The notes under the pieces: generated by a model | Databases searched by the model: none | Told to the model about the DNA's origin: nothing | Seen by the model: only the letters and a program-made list of their open reading frames with translations | From: Plectrocnemia conspersa | Taxonomy: Eukaryota > Arthropoda > Insecta > Trichoptera > Polycentropodidae | Length of the DNA: 64,000 bases | Direction: 5' to 3' | Assembly (NCBI GenBank): GCA_009617715.1 | Contig: VTFK01000189.1 | Location: forward strand, 434,001 to 498,000 | Translations under genes and position numbers: made by a program | Shown here: piece after piece, positions 33,321 through 45,615 of the stretch | Position numbering within the stretch: the first letter of the stretch is position 1 | Layout: the number at the start of each line of letters is the position of its first letter

Positions 33321-35207
33321 ATGTGTTGCATGTCAGTGAATACCTACGTGGGGAAGTAACTAAGGATGTTCGAAGGCAGTACATAGAATTATTGGTATTA
33401 TGGCTATGCATGAATACAAATGCTACTCTCGAACATGGATTGAATTAATATATTTATGACAGATAAAATAAATTTAAATAAGCAGAATACCTTAATCTAT
33501 CTATTGGCTACGTGACTCTGAAGTATGTATTTTTAGCTTTATATGCTGATAGATTATCTATTTTTTTATTTTTAAGAAAAAGCTCTATACTTGACTGCGA
33601 ATAATTGATTACAGCTTAATGTAAATATTCATGTTTAATTAAAATTTGTAAATAGATTATAAAATAAACATTTTAATCCATTTCTTTATTCGTTCGATCA
33701 GTGAATCGACAGCTACAAATTGACTCTACCTTTAAAAATAAAGGCTTAAAATAATTATTTCGGAACTCCAAAAATAGATATAAACGAGAAGCTTTTCATT
33801 AAAGTTACATTATAATATACAAAATTAATAAATACGTAGTATATATAATTGCAATATATTGTGATTTATTATATTATATTACAAGGTGTTTCTAAGAAAT
33901 TATAATAATATTTTTAATGTAAATCTGGTATACGAAAATAGACGTTAGACAATAAAGTTCCATAACCATTTATAACAACATAAAACGATATATGTACAAT
34001 ATATTTTAAATACATACAAGATATTTGCTAAAAGGCTATTCATACTAAATTATTAAATTTATTTTTGAAATGTACAAGAAAATCACGGTTATTCTAAATC
34101 TTTAATTTAAACAAATATTTGAAGTTAGAAGCTTATAAGAAAGTTTTTAAGCTACCTATATTTTTTGATTGAATAAATTTAACTCTAAAGAGTAATGAAA
34201 CCAAAAAAAAAAGAGGAGACGAAAACCAAATCTTGGATTGTTAGAGCCAATAAAAACAGCTATTTTTAATTGTGACTTTTCAGGAGCTCAAAACATTTTT
34301 CCTAAGATTCGTCTTTGAAAGCTTCAAATAAAAGCTAACATTTGTATACAACTTATTTGTGATTAATTGCTCATTATTTCTATTCACTTTATCAATAAAA
34401 ATATTGTCATATCGTTAAGGAATATATAGGGCCCTAATTTTTTACAAATATATAGGGCTTTATATATGTCTAAAATTAAGCATACATTATACTAGGGTTT
34501 TTCAAATATTTCTTTTGATTGAACCATTTTTAAATCCAAAAATCTCAACGAAATACTTTGTTTATTATCTACAGTATGCAATACATAAAAAAGCAATTAC
34601 AATATATAATTATTAATTTTTAAACATAACACAAAATAAAAATGCAAATCTTCTTACAATTAGGCACAACAATATAAAGTAAAAAAATTATAAAACAAAC
34701 ATTCTTCACATGAAAATGTTGTAGTACGCCAAAAAAAAAACAATAATAGCTTGTTTTGGCAAACTGGAATACTGATCTTTGTATTTTTGTTTTAAATTAA
34801 GGTCAGTTATTAAATCTAGTAGGTTTTCAAAATTACTTGCACTTGTGCTTGCTGGCTTAGCTGTAACGGAAAATGGATTTCAAACCCAGAAATAGTTTAC
34901 GAAAAATATTTTAGAAAAGTGGTTTTTAAGTCATGTAAGTGTTCCAAACTTTTTAATATGCTTTAGAATTTAATCGAATCAAACATTAATATAGGGCAAG
35001 AAAACAACAAAAATTATTCAGTTAAACTGTAAAAATCTAATACAATAAAACGTACTTCGGACATAATGGACAAAATATCCAGTCAAATGTAAAAACTGTT
35101 AAAAACATCCTGCTAATGTTAGAAATGTTTAAATCCTACTATCACCGTTTGTAAATAATGTTCTGCGCATGATAATCACATCATACCTCTAATTATATAC
35201 CTACATA
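33321..35207. other. AT-rich spacer, nothing recognised
   Basis: AT-rich throughout. ATATAGGGCCCTAA and ATATAGGGCTTTAT near 34430-34460 are a small imperfect repeat. No open frame or element boundary up to the target-duplication-like CCTACATA at 35200. Confidence 0.45.
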
Positions 35208-35673
35208 AAAAACCGGAACCGGGGCGCCGGGTACCCGCGTATTTTTAAAGAAACTGAAAACCGGGTAATGTTTAAAAATTGCCTGGTTCTTCTCATTACA
35301 ATATAATGTTAATTTTTTTTTAAATTTTTAAAATTAAAGAAACAAAATTATCCGACTTTTTTTCTATTTTACAAAACCGATTTAGAGATTATTTTAACCC
35401 GTCCGGGCAATGATTTTCGGTGCTTCCAAGAAATCCGTTAAAATTACAGCTGAATACAGAGTAGGTAGGTGATAAGCAGGGTATCGAAAGGTAAAATTAA
35501 TTATGATTAAAATTTAAGATAATTCTAGATAAAATTAAAAATTCAATATATATAACATTCGTAAATTTCAACTCCGGGTCAGTATATAATAGTTGACAAA
35601 AATTACCCGGAACCGAACCGGGTGCCCGGTTCTTTTATAAAATTACCCGAGAACCGGGTAGTTGGATGCCCTA
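35208..35673. mobile_element. GC-ended hAT-like miniature element
   Basis: Both ends are rich in ACCGGG/CCCGGT words in opposite orientation. The left has AACCGGAACCGGGGCGCCGG and GGTACCCGCG. The right has ACCCGGAACCGAACCGGGTG and ACCCGAGAACCGGGTAG. The interior is AT-rich and non-coding. An identical 8-mer, CCTACATA, lies directly outside each end (35200-35207 and 35674-35681), the size of a hAT target duplication. Read inward, the right end begins TAGGGCATCC, a hAT-like terminus; the left end lacks that decamer, so it may be mutated or the left boundary misplaced. Non-autonomous. Confidence 0.6.
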
Positions 35674-35681
35674 CCTACATA

Positions 35682-35867
35682 CAAATAAAGCGCATTTTCA
35701 ATGATTATTTATTTTAATTTAATAGAAAAACTTTCTGTGAAGTAAAGTTTTATACCTAAATCATATTTTTTTTAGGTCACATAATATTTTCAATCCATTT
35801 ATGGAAAACTCACTAGCATTGTATTGTGCTGTTTATTTTTTTAACTAAGAAAACCTACTTTTATATA
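35682..35867. other. AT-rich spacer
   Basis: Short AT-rich interval between two candidate element termini; nothing recognised. Confidence 0.4.
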
Positions 35868-35931
35868 ACGGACTTTAGGCTTTAACAGACATCCCTAACC
35901 CGCATTAGTCCGTTTTATCGAGGGTTCACTG
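35868..35931 (-). mobile_element. solo pogo/Tigger-like terminus
   Basis: Read on the minus strand it begins TA-CAGTGAACCCTCGATAAA and continues ACGGACTAATGCGGG, the style of a pogo/Tigger-type end with a TA flank. CAGTGAA is shared with the MITE at 15006. The partner end is not visible within the next kilobase upstream, so this is probably a fragment. Confidence 0.4.
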
Positions 35932-37129
35932 TATTGTAGTTTTTTCTTAAAAGATGAAAATTTTCTCGTAATGATAAGTCAATTTTATAATACTTTGTAA
36001 AAAAGCTGCCAGATATGCGAGATTTAGTAAGTCGTGAAGGATTTGTTAAAATTTAATAGAAATATGCCCTGAATTATTCTGTATCTTAAAAAAGAGCAAT
36101 AATTCACGATGACACTAACACACTAACTTCAATATGTATTAAACTTGTGTTATATTTACTACCCATTTTATCGCATAACATTTTGAATACTCTGGTTTAA
36201 AGTGGTTATATTTTAGATAATGATTACCATAGGTTATTTTTTTTATTTATATTAAAAAAATATATCACTAAAATACTTTGTGTTTTGAAATTACTACAGA
36301 TTTAATAGCTATACCTAATTGAAATTTACAGAAAAATTATATTATATTGATGCATTGCTTTGTATCTGACAAAAAAAATATTTTTTAAAGCTGCTTGACC
36401 ATTCATTTTTGTTAAAAAAATAATCTACTAAACCTATTCGGATTATAGGCAACTTATAATCTAGTTAAGTACTTGCAAATATAGTCGGATATACAAAATA
36501 ATGTAGTGTGTTATTAGTAGATAAGGACTCTTCGCGTCTATGTGTCTAGTAAACTGACGCGTGTGCCATCTATCGTCGTCGCCAACGCAATTTGATTATA
36601 TGTTGCTTTAACATTATTCTGATGTATACAGAAATAACGAGAGCCTGTTATCGAAATAAAAATGAATAACGAAAGAGATCTAAGCTTTTGACTTAAAAAA
36701 AATGATAGTCCATTCAATTTAGAAGAAATGCTAATATTAAACGTTGCAGTTTATAATAAAAAATAACGCTTTTCGCGCATATTTATATATCAAAGATTTA
36801 AGATCATAATAGCTTACTGCCTTATAATTTATAATATAATTTCTAACTGATACATGAAACGTATTGCTAACAAGTAAACCTAGTAACTATAAAAATCACT
36901 TTCAACAGAGTTTTACATCAATGTAAAGTCACGAAACATTATCCAGATACTGATTGATAGCAACAGCCCCTAAGGTCAGTATCATTCAATATGCTTGCAC
37001 TATTTAATCAGGTTTAATTTCACGTAGGTAGACTCTAGCAGATATTCGTACATGTGCACAAATGTGTAACCATATGGTTAGGGTGCGATTATAAAGGGTT
37101 AACTTGCAGTATTAAACAATAGCCTTTGA
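35932..37129. other. AT-rich spacer
   Basis: AT-rich, with a short richer patch near 36520-36600 (CTGACGCGTGTGCCATC, then GTCGTCGCC). No gene seen. Confidence 0.4.
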
Positions 37130-37520
37130 ACGTAGATCAAAATCTATAGGGACCGACGTTGTCCATAGCTAGTGGCTCAAATTTTGAATTGCACTGTATC
37201 CCACACACTTCGAAACAATTAAGCATTTACAAAAGCGTTTGCAAATTGAACAGCACGCGCGCCTGGAGCGTACAAACTGGGGGCGCCCGTTTAAAATTCC
37301 GCCGCTGGCGGTTGCCATCCAGGCGTAATCCGTTCCCCTTATGGTACACCGCCATACGAGCGACACTTACGGGCCGAAAGCTTCTCAGATTTCCGCGCGA
37401 CGAATACGGAATACCGCCAAAGGTATTTATCCACGCGTAAGTAGCAAGGTCGCCAATTTGTCGTCGAGCGACATATGCGATGTACCGGAAAAATGAGTAC
37501 GCAATGTGACATCTCGGGTA
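37130..37520. other. GC-richer island 14 (candidate CNE)
   Basis: A strong island. Three frames are open over it on both strands (93 codons plus at 37159-37440; 118 codons minus at 37227-37583; 65 codons minus at 37169-37366). Simultaneous opening in both directions points to composition, not coding. Words include CGTAATCCG near 37324 (K50 homeodomain-like), TTTATCCACGCG near 37425 and GGGGGCGCCCG near 37280. Confidence 0.35.
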
Positions 37521-38615
37521 CAATATAGAAATATTATTTTTCATATCTTTTATTTTCTTCTCTATCACTACAAAAGATTGCAATAATATCGAAAAAACAG
37601 TTAATACCGGTATTAACTATTTTTGGAACAACAAAATTTGGAACATTTTCTTTGAGGATATTAAAAGATCTAGTAACTATTGTCGTTTTTGTATTTTTTA
37701 AAAATATAATAAACAAGAAGGAAAAATTTCGACTCAGGTTTCCGACTTTATGACCAATTATCCGTCTGATTATTTATAAATATTTCGTATTTCAAGCAAT
37801 CATTTGAACATTCAGGTACTTCTAAAAATATTTTATACGCTGATCTTTTATTGTGTAATCTACGAAAACCATTAAAAATCAATATGACTTATTTTGTTAT
37901 CAAATTAAATGACATTAATTACGCACATTATGTTTTTTGTGCGATAACCTTATGTCTATACTTGAATATTAAAATATATGTTGTCATAACACTCGGCATA
38001 ATATCCTTAAAAACGATTTTTTTATTACGAGGCATTTTTTTGCAAAAATAAGGTTATAATTAAAGACATTTAGCATATTTATTAACTAATAAAAAAAGCC
38101 AGTACCCAATAGGAAATTAAATAGGTCGTGTTAATCTGTAACATACGAATAAATACGCTAGATAAAATAGGTTTATTTAAATCTATGTCTTTTCGCTAGA
38201 ACAGTTAGTTCTAAAAAGGTTAAGCACACTGTGAGTAACATCAATAGCCAATTAAATAGCGTGTTTTTCTCGGCCTCGCCTAGTAGTTCTCAAACATTTT
38301 ATACTCTCAGTGCCCTTGCTCATCGTTCTCTATGTTAAATCATAGCAAATTACTTCGCAAAATTACAAATATTTTGCAATATTAAAGGATTAGATAAATA
38401 CATTAACAGTAATTACCTAGCCTAGAGGTTTCTGAAAACAGTTGGTTACTTAGTGTTTTTTCTATGAATCAATAAAGTTAAAGTTTGAAGTGATTTTTAA
38501 CCACAGACATAAATATTTTTAATAAAATTAAAAAAAAAAAAAACATTAACCAAGTACATTGAAGTAAAGTCAATTAAAACGTGTCACATATAATGGTAGT
38601 TAAAATATTGGAAAA
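37521..38615. other. AT-rich spacer with 18-bp palindrome
   Basis: AT-rich. It contains the perfect 18-base palindrome GTTAATACCGGTATTAAC at 37600-37617, centred on ACCGGT. Frames at 37534-37716 (minus) and 37851-38051 (plus) are AT-biased and unmatched. Confidence 0.4.
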
Positions 38616-38814
38616 ATGTATGAGACTCATGAAAATTCAAGGTGTATTACCAGCAGTTGTGTGAAACATCTCAATTTATCATGTGTTATTGAACCAGTTA
38701 TGCTAACGGAAAACCTTCTACACACTTTTGAAATAAACCGTCATCAGTTCCATGACTCTTTTTATCAGAAATGGAAGCCGAATATCCTGACTTGCTCTAC
38801 CATACAGCAGTTTA
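38616..38814 (+). pseudogene. hAT (Buster/ZBED-type) transposase fragment
   Basis: From ATG 38616 the reading contains RCITSSCVKHLNLSCVIEPV and then NRHQFHD. After a frameshift near 38757 the neighbouring frame gives MEAEYPDLLYHTAV before a stop. In hAT transposases of the Buster group and their domesticated ZBED5/GTF2IRD2-like relatives, a Cys-His-containing HCIIHQ-type block is followed by a phrase close to EYPDL-YHTAVRWLS within the RNase-H-like domain. The order and spacing agree. The Trp-Leu continuation is lost at TAA, and flanking sequence is AT-rich noise. This is an isolated internal fragment with no inverted repeats nearby. Identification is from motif memory. Confidence 0.65.
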
Positions 38815-38855
38815 ATAGCTTAGTCATGGTAAATTTAATATATTTTGAACTTTGA

Positions 38856-40690
38856 GGAGCGATCAAAATTTTTCGTAGCGAGAAAAACCCGCTTTAAGAT
38901 ATAATTATCTAATACTGAATAGCTTTATTTTTTTTTGCTACAGATATCATGGGATTTTGTAACAAATTTAATCTAAAACTCCAAGGAAAAACAGTGTTAA
39001 TATGTGAAACTGCGACTGAAAATTTTTTTCAGGCCAGCCGAACCTAAAATATTTTTATATTAACAGATACTAAATCATGGTTAATTATTTAGTTAAAAAA
39101 TAATAATAAACATATACAATATGCTTTTTTTATTATAGAAGATTTATAAAATCCGTTTTATCAGTATCTGTGTCATTCACCTTAAATAAATTTACATTAA
39201 GAGTTGTTGAAAAGATAGAGAAAGGTATTTAATGATTGCAAGTAACAAAAAATAAATTTAACATGTTTTATTTCAACGGTGTAAGATTTTTTTGAGTAAT
39301 TACTTATATGTGCAAATAGTATTTATAGAAAATGGAATGTTTTGTAGCAAGTTACACTGAGTGGATGTGGAATTTTAAAATTCTATATTTTATGATTTGT
39401 CATTTATTCGCGCATCTATTTTTTGGTAAAAAGACGATTAGTTCCAAATATTAAAAACATGAAAGAAGGTGACGCATGATTGCAGATATCCAATAAAAAT
39501 ATATCTTACAAATTTCTGCCATATGTGTCGATTTACGATTCACAGAAATGTTGAAGGTATACCTAATCAAATCGTATTGTAGATGAAACTTTTTGTGCTA
39601 ATTAACCGAAAGATAACGCTGCAAATCAATACCACAAGACTCCCTTAATAAAAAATATGTATTATATTGTTAGTTTTACATTTTTCTAAGTTACGTCAGA
39701 AACGTTTTTACATGATTAGGTTTTTTACCAAAATTATATTCTAGTATGCATATATGATATAAAATAATAAGAAAATAGAGTCAATTATTTCTCATTTATT
39801 TTTCAGATCAATATTATTTTAATATGTGGCGGCTCTTGGTTAAATAGTTGGATATAAATATATATAATATTATAAATTATAATATAAATATATACATATA
39901 ATATTATAAAAATACTTCCAAAGCGTATTACGTTAGACAGTGTACATTTATAAAATAATATTTCGGCAGCACCCAAATCGCCAAATGTAGGTATTATATT
40001 AATAATATTCGCGATACATAGAAAATTTACTATATCTCGAAGTTTTCTTTCCAGAAAATGCGGATTTAAAGAAAATTACACAAATACTGCTACTTGTTTA
40101 TTTTATTATGTAAGTAATGGTTTGTATGCTCGTAGTAATATTTATATTTACATATATATATATAATTATGTATTTAATAATACGTTTTTTTTAAGTCTAC
40201 GTAAATTGTTTCATATTGTTTTTGTTTTTGATAAGATTCATGAATATATTTATGTGTATCCGGAAAAAAAATTGGAAATATCCGAAAAATATATTTTAAT
40301 GCGCCTCTGAATATTTAATAATATACCTTAAAGATATTTAAATGAAAAATAAATATTGATGGCTTAACAAGAATACCAACACAGTATGGTTTAATAATAT
40401 TTTACTTATCGAAATTAAATAATATTTTTTTTATCGACAGCTATTTTTACAAATAATATGAAGTAAACTGAAGAATTATTTTACAGTATGGATTTTATTG
40501 ACCTTTTTTTATATAAGTATGTATAAAAATATTTAGAGTTAGATTGCAATATTAATCAAAAATAAGATTAACACTAATATTAAAAGCTTTCTATATGATA
40601 TTTCAATGACCATATAATTTATAGTACCCAAGAGAAACACTATTCAAACAAAAAAAAAACGTAAAAATTAATTATGCATCTTTATTGATA
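38856..40690. other. AT-rich spacer, nothing recognised
   Basis: AT-rich, with (TA)n-like stretches near 39855-39905 and 40148-40165 and a short local repeat of ATAAATATATA. The frame at 40122-40310 is composed of such repeats. No gene. Confidence 0.45.
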
Positions 40691-40990
40691 GCAACTGAAA
40701 CTCTAGTACGTTATCAGAATAACGCAGGTCATAAAGGAGTCTATGTCGAGGCAACTTCTTTAGGACTAGATAGCGATAATCAGTTAAAAATTAACTAGCT
40801 GAAGAAACATATTTTTATACAACAAATCCTTGCATTAGCTAATCGATATTTGACTAGGGATTCTGTTTCGAGATAACTCGGGACTTCTTAACTTTTGTGA
40901 CGTCTCGTGTCCCGCGACTTTCAAGTAAATTTACTCAAAACTCAAGACTTTCTGAATTTCTAGTGAAAAAGTGGAACTCCTACTGAAAGA
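40691..40990. mobile_element. possible hAT-like terminus
   Basis: TAGGGATTCTG at 40855 resembles a hAT terminal word. It is followed by AACTCGGGACTTCTTAACTT, then GTGACGTCTCGTGTCCCGCG and ACTTTCAAG: CGGGACTT-type words repeated in alternating orientation, as in hAT subterminal regions. No matching right end or target duplication was found, so the call is weak. The preceding 40691-40790 has a short open reading (VRYQNNAGHKG) that I do not recognise. Confidence 0.3.
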
Positions 40991-41949
40991 GCTGAAACTG
41001 ATACAATTTTATCACTAAAAATGTTTTTAGTGCTTAAAAAATAAACAGCTCATTAGTTTAAAACATTTTTTAAAAAACCCGACTATGTTGCCAATAAAAA
41101 CTATTTTTTTAGTTGTTTCTAAAAATATAATATTATGCCTTTTTTTTTTCATTGTAAGTAATCTGCTTCTCTAATCTTCATAATATTAAAATCATCAGAT
41201 AGTAACAAAAACATTGCACAATCTTGAAAGATGTTTTATTCAACAAATTGTTTTCATAGAATGATTAAAAAGTAAAGATTTTCTACTGATTCTTTCCTTG
41301 AATGGTAATATCTCTCAATGAAATTTACGTGAATTTAAGATTTCATAGAAAGAATTTTTTTTATTTAGCATGAGATATGTGAAAAACACTTGTGTTAAAT
41401 GTCCGTGGCAACAAAAAAGAGGTGCACTTATGATTTTTAAATAAACATCAAATGATCATTTTTTATTTCTCAATTTTTTAATGGTAAAATAAGATTAATT
41501 TCAACACGTAAAAACACAATAGGAGTCAATGTTAAAAGTGAGATTCAAACAATCATCTTAAGTAAAGCATTAACATTATATAGAGATGGTTTTAATGTAT
41601 GGAGTTTTGGATTCTTTGAAATGTAATTAATAAATCTTGTTCAACGCATTATATTGAGAACAATACAATATGCTAAAATTCGCACTAGTTGCTTCTAAAC
41701 TGAAACCAACTAAAAAAGGCAATGTTCTGTGTTTCGTAAAATATAGATAGTCTCACATTTACATAATTTAATATTAATAACATTAAACAAAGACAAAAAA
41801 ATATAGACCTGAATCAGTAAATAGAAAAAGAATGCTATGATTGAAGCATTTATATTAATATCAAACTTTCAGTTACTAAGGAAGTTATATATTCTAAATA
41901 AATAAATGTTTTTGAATCGCAATCATGCTTAAACGGAAATTTTTTTTTA
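40991..41949. other. AT-rich spacer, nothing recognised
   Basis: AT-rich without gene or repeat structure that I can support. Confidence 0.45.
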
Positions 41950-42850
41950 TAAATTATGACTTGGAGTTTGGCCACTCTGTCTCTCTGGTCGGCTCAAATT
42001 TCCTTAAACATTCGTACGTGCTGAACGCGAAAACATTCTCATTCGTCAGACTTTGCAGATTGGATACCTTCTGGAAGCAACTGCCTACTCCAGTAGTCGT
42101 ATAAGTAAATGAGGCGTTCAGTTCTCGGGCTCGAGTGTGCAGGGTCTCAATTGGCATATAAAAACCTTACACTTACACGTCATAACGCGAGGAATGCGCA
42201 CATACACATGACTCACCTTTCAACAAATATTGTTTTTTTTTATGCGTATATAAGACCTGGCATAAAATCGAGACTAACTTGAGAAATACCTGAGAATTGC
42301 TGCCATTCAAAGCACAGTTCAAACGGCGTTAAACTTTACGCGAAAGCCATCAACTCTGAATGGAGTTTAATTACTGCTTTAGAATCGTTTTTAATCGATT
42401 TAGGAAAATCTTTAGACTTTAAATAAATTTGAGTGGGCTCGTAATATGGGATAATTATTAATAATTTACAGAAGCTCAGTGTAGATAATTTTATTACACA
42501 TGAAAACGTTAATTATCGCCGAAATGTTAAAGGTCGCGGTGTGTTGTGCGTAATCTAGATAAATTTAAAGCAGACCCGCTTTAACATAATACATAATGGT
42601 AATTTTCTTAAACACGCATTACCTGGTGGCATTCCGACGTATATTATTATAATAATTAATGCTGAATTTTATACGTGTAATCACAACTTTAAATCCTATT
42701 ATGTATTCAGCTCTTCATTTGCTTCGGGGCGAACCGGAGAAACTTTGAAGCCTTCGCGTAAAAGCTTTTCGTTTCGCCATTTACTTGCGTCGTTAAAAGT
42801 CGATTTGCAATATTCCAATTTACCTGCAACAATAAGAAAATTAGTTTTAG
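41950..42850. other. GC-richer islands 15-16
   Basis: Two adjoining richer blocks, 41950-42185 and about 42290-42840. The first is open for 67 codons on the minus strand (41954-42157) with mixed, protein-like composition (it contains ETLHTRAREL), but no splice sites or family match. The second has no long frame and includes GGGGCGAACCGGAG near 42725 and TCGCGTAAAAGCTTTTCG near 42753. Candidate conserved noncoding DNA; a small exon in the first block cannot be excluded. Confidence 0.3.
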
Positions 42851-45010
42851 TATTTTGAAGACATAGTATTTTCTATCATTGGTAATTTTTCACATCACTG
42901 CAATTGCATTTTATTGCAGAAAAATAATTGAAACATTAAACATGTATACCACAAACTATACGAATGCTTTACATACATACACAATATATTTAAAAATTAA
43001 ATAATGTAATAATACAAACAGTAAGCTACAAACAGTAATATTTATATACACAGATCCAATTATTATTACTATCACTAGCTCTGAGTCTTAATAATATTTT
43101 CCTAATATTAGTGACTTTATTACATTATAACATAATTGCAACGCTTTGAACCCTTTTATCCAAGAAGATGAACAATTTTAAAGCAGTTTTTAAAATGATT
43201 TAGAGCTGTGTTGATATCTTTAATTTGAAACACAAATAACGGCTTAAAAAAAACTTTTCTAATTGACAAGCAATACCCATTTATGTGACTTCTAGAATTA
43301 AAAAAATAGTCTACCTAATAGTGCTTGATTTTAATTTGTACTGTACTTATGTTTCAACGGTTATATCTGTGTTTAATTAATTACATATTTAAGTAAAATT
43401 ATTAAAAAATTATAGTACATTTATAATGTTTTAAATAATCAATAATGAATATTAAGTAGTGCTGAACATCTTAGACAAAGCTATAGAACAATAAAAAATA
43501 ACCCAAGATATTCATAGTAAAACTTGCTATATCATATTTTTATAGTCCATATTATGGACTACCACAAATTGTTTTAAAACTTTGTCTAAAATATTCATAC
43601 ATTTGTCAGTATTATCACTAAATTTAAATTATTTTTTGATTATTTAAGAAGACATTATTATGAATTTTTAATAATCTCTTAAATTATTATCAAATTAATT
43701 TAAAGATAATTATTATATGAATATTTTAACTAAAGCTTTAAAAACAATAAAATAATCAAAGATGTTCTTGAAAAAACAGACTATTTCGCCATTATTTACA
43801 CCATGATAGATTTGAAGGAACTTATTATAATAATTAGTAGATCCTATTTTACCACTATAGGTAGATGAAATAAATAAAGACAATAATCAATTTCAAGTAA
43901 AACAAATAAATTAATATTCTAACCATGACACTAAGTTAAAATAATTGCATTTCTTTGAGTAAGCATAAATATAAGATTTTTTATACACTTAATATGAAAA
44001 ACTTTTTTACGAGCCATATTTCAGAATGCATTTTTTAGTAAAATATTTTATTTTTCGTAAAGCTTTTCTTAAACATTTTGGGTACTACGAGACAAAAATC
44101 AGAATGCAGACAATCGGAATATTTTGATATTTTATGTTGATGGAATTTAATGACCAAGCGTCGTAAAATGATTATATCTTTAGAATTAAAATATATTTAG
44201 AATCATTAAAAAAATTAAGTTTCATTAAAAAACGATATTCTTTTCAGGATATCCTAATGTATGTAGTATTTTATATATGCTTGGCATAAGCAAGCTTTTT
44301 CAGCGTCTATTTTGGTTGTGGAGTCACACTCCTTCAGCCTCAAGATCTATAAATATGTTATATTGTATTACCATGTATTACCTAAAAAATAAGTATTAAC
44401 TTATTTACTTAAAATATATTTAAGTTGCTGGAACACTTTTAAAACACATTTGTAGTGTAATGACTCTATTTTACATCACCCCAATTTTGGATTATTGTTT
44501 ATGGTGACTAGACTTAAATGTATCATGAAATACATAAATTATAATATAAATAAAATTATGTTAATCGGAAATATATTTTTTTAACTAACTACAAATTTAA
44601 ATTAACGTCAAATAATGTATATTATATTTTTTTCATTAATAAAATAAGAATTACTATATTGTAGTATATAATGATTTTATTTAAGATTGAACTTATAAGT
44701 TTAGTTGGGTTAACATTATATTGTATTATTTTTATGCACTCTAGATTTATCACTGATGATATGTGTACATAGGTGTAAAATATGTACAAGATTACAACGT
44801 AAAGTTAATACACCACGGTCATCATTCATAATTTCTGACATTACGGATCATCTGGTAATCCGTTCCGGTTGATTAAATATCCTGAGAACTGTGAGAGTGT
44901 AATAACAAAATGACCCCCTTAAGATGACAAAGAATATCCAATATTGCTTTTCAGCTTATTGTTTTATATCGAATAAAAAAAATAATATTGTTTATATTGC
45001 ATAAAATAAT
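42851..45010. other. AT-rich spacer with small inverted repeat
   Basis: AT-rich. A small MITE-like inverted repeat runs from TTAGACAAAG (43471-43480) to CTTTGTCTAA (43580-43589), about 120 bases overall, with ATAGTCCATATTATGGACTA inside it. No coding signal. Confidence 0.35.
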
Positions 45011-45600
45011 AACAAATCCTACCGCTGTTGCGGAATTATCTTTCTGAGGCGGTATTACCTGCGCAAAAAAAAGGGAAATGAAAAATAAATTATTGCTCCT
45101 ATTAAATCATGTTTAATGTAAATTTTCTGGATTTTTCTCACAAACGGTAGCGACACAGGTGGTAACTAAGCTCACAAAATATTACGTAAAATATAAATCT
45201 AAACCGGTTATGAAGTTGGCAAAAAATTAAACGAGTTCGCTCGTAAAGCCGTCGAGCTTTTTTAAAATTCATCAAACTTTGATATTGAAGCTGAAATTAA
45301 ACACGACAGTTAAGGTTAAAAATGTATAATGAACAAACTAATCGGTTTTCGGTCTGCAACAAAAAGTTTAATCAAAAACTGTGCCATAAATCGATCGTGG
45401 TAGAAGTTGACGTGAAAATACGGCACTGACGCGATGGGGTGAATGATACCTCAATTCAAATGTATAAAATAAACTGACGGTTTTTCTTATATTTGTATTT
45501 TTTTTTTAAATACAAAGTGTCTATGCACTTTTGAATTGTACTGGTTTAGTTAATCAGAGAGCTTCTGCAAGCAAGAAATCATCGTCTATCTTTGCTGTTT
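45011..45600. other. intermediate-GC block
   Basis: Raised composition with CACAGGTGGTAAC near 45152 (E-box) and GAGTTCGCTCGTAAAGCCG near 45233. No significant open frame. Candidate noncoding element beside the hAT insertion. Confidence 0.3.
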
Positions 45601-45615
45601 TCTTACATCAAGGAC

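Noticed and set aside
37159..37583. 93- and 118-codon opposed frames as a gene pair
   Set aside because: Same both-strand openness inside an island; the proteins look random and match nothing known to me.
41954..42157. 67-codon minus-strand frame as an exon
   Set aside because: Composition is protein-like, but there is no clear acceptor/donor pair and no family match. Kept only as part of an island.
43471..43589. MITE from TTAGACAAAG to CTTTGTCTAA
   Set aside because: Only about 10 bp of exact arms in AT-rich DNA and no target duplication found. Mentioned within the spacer but not called as an element.
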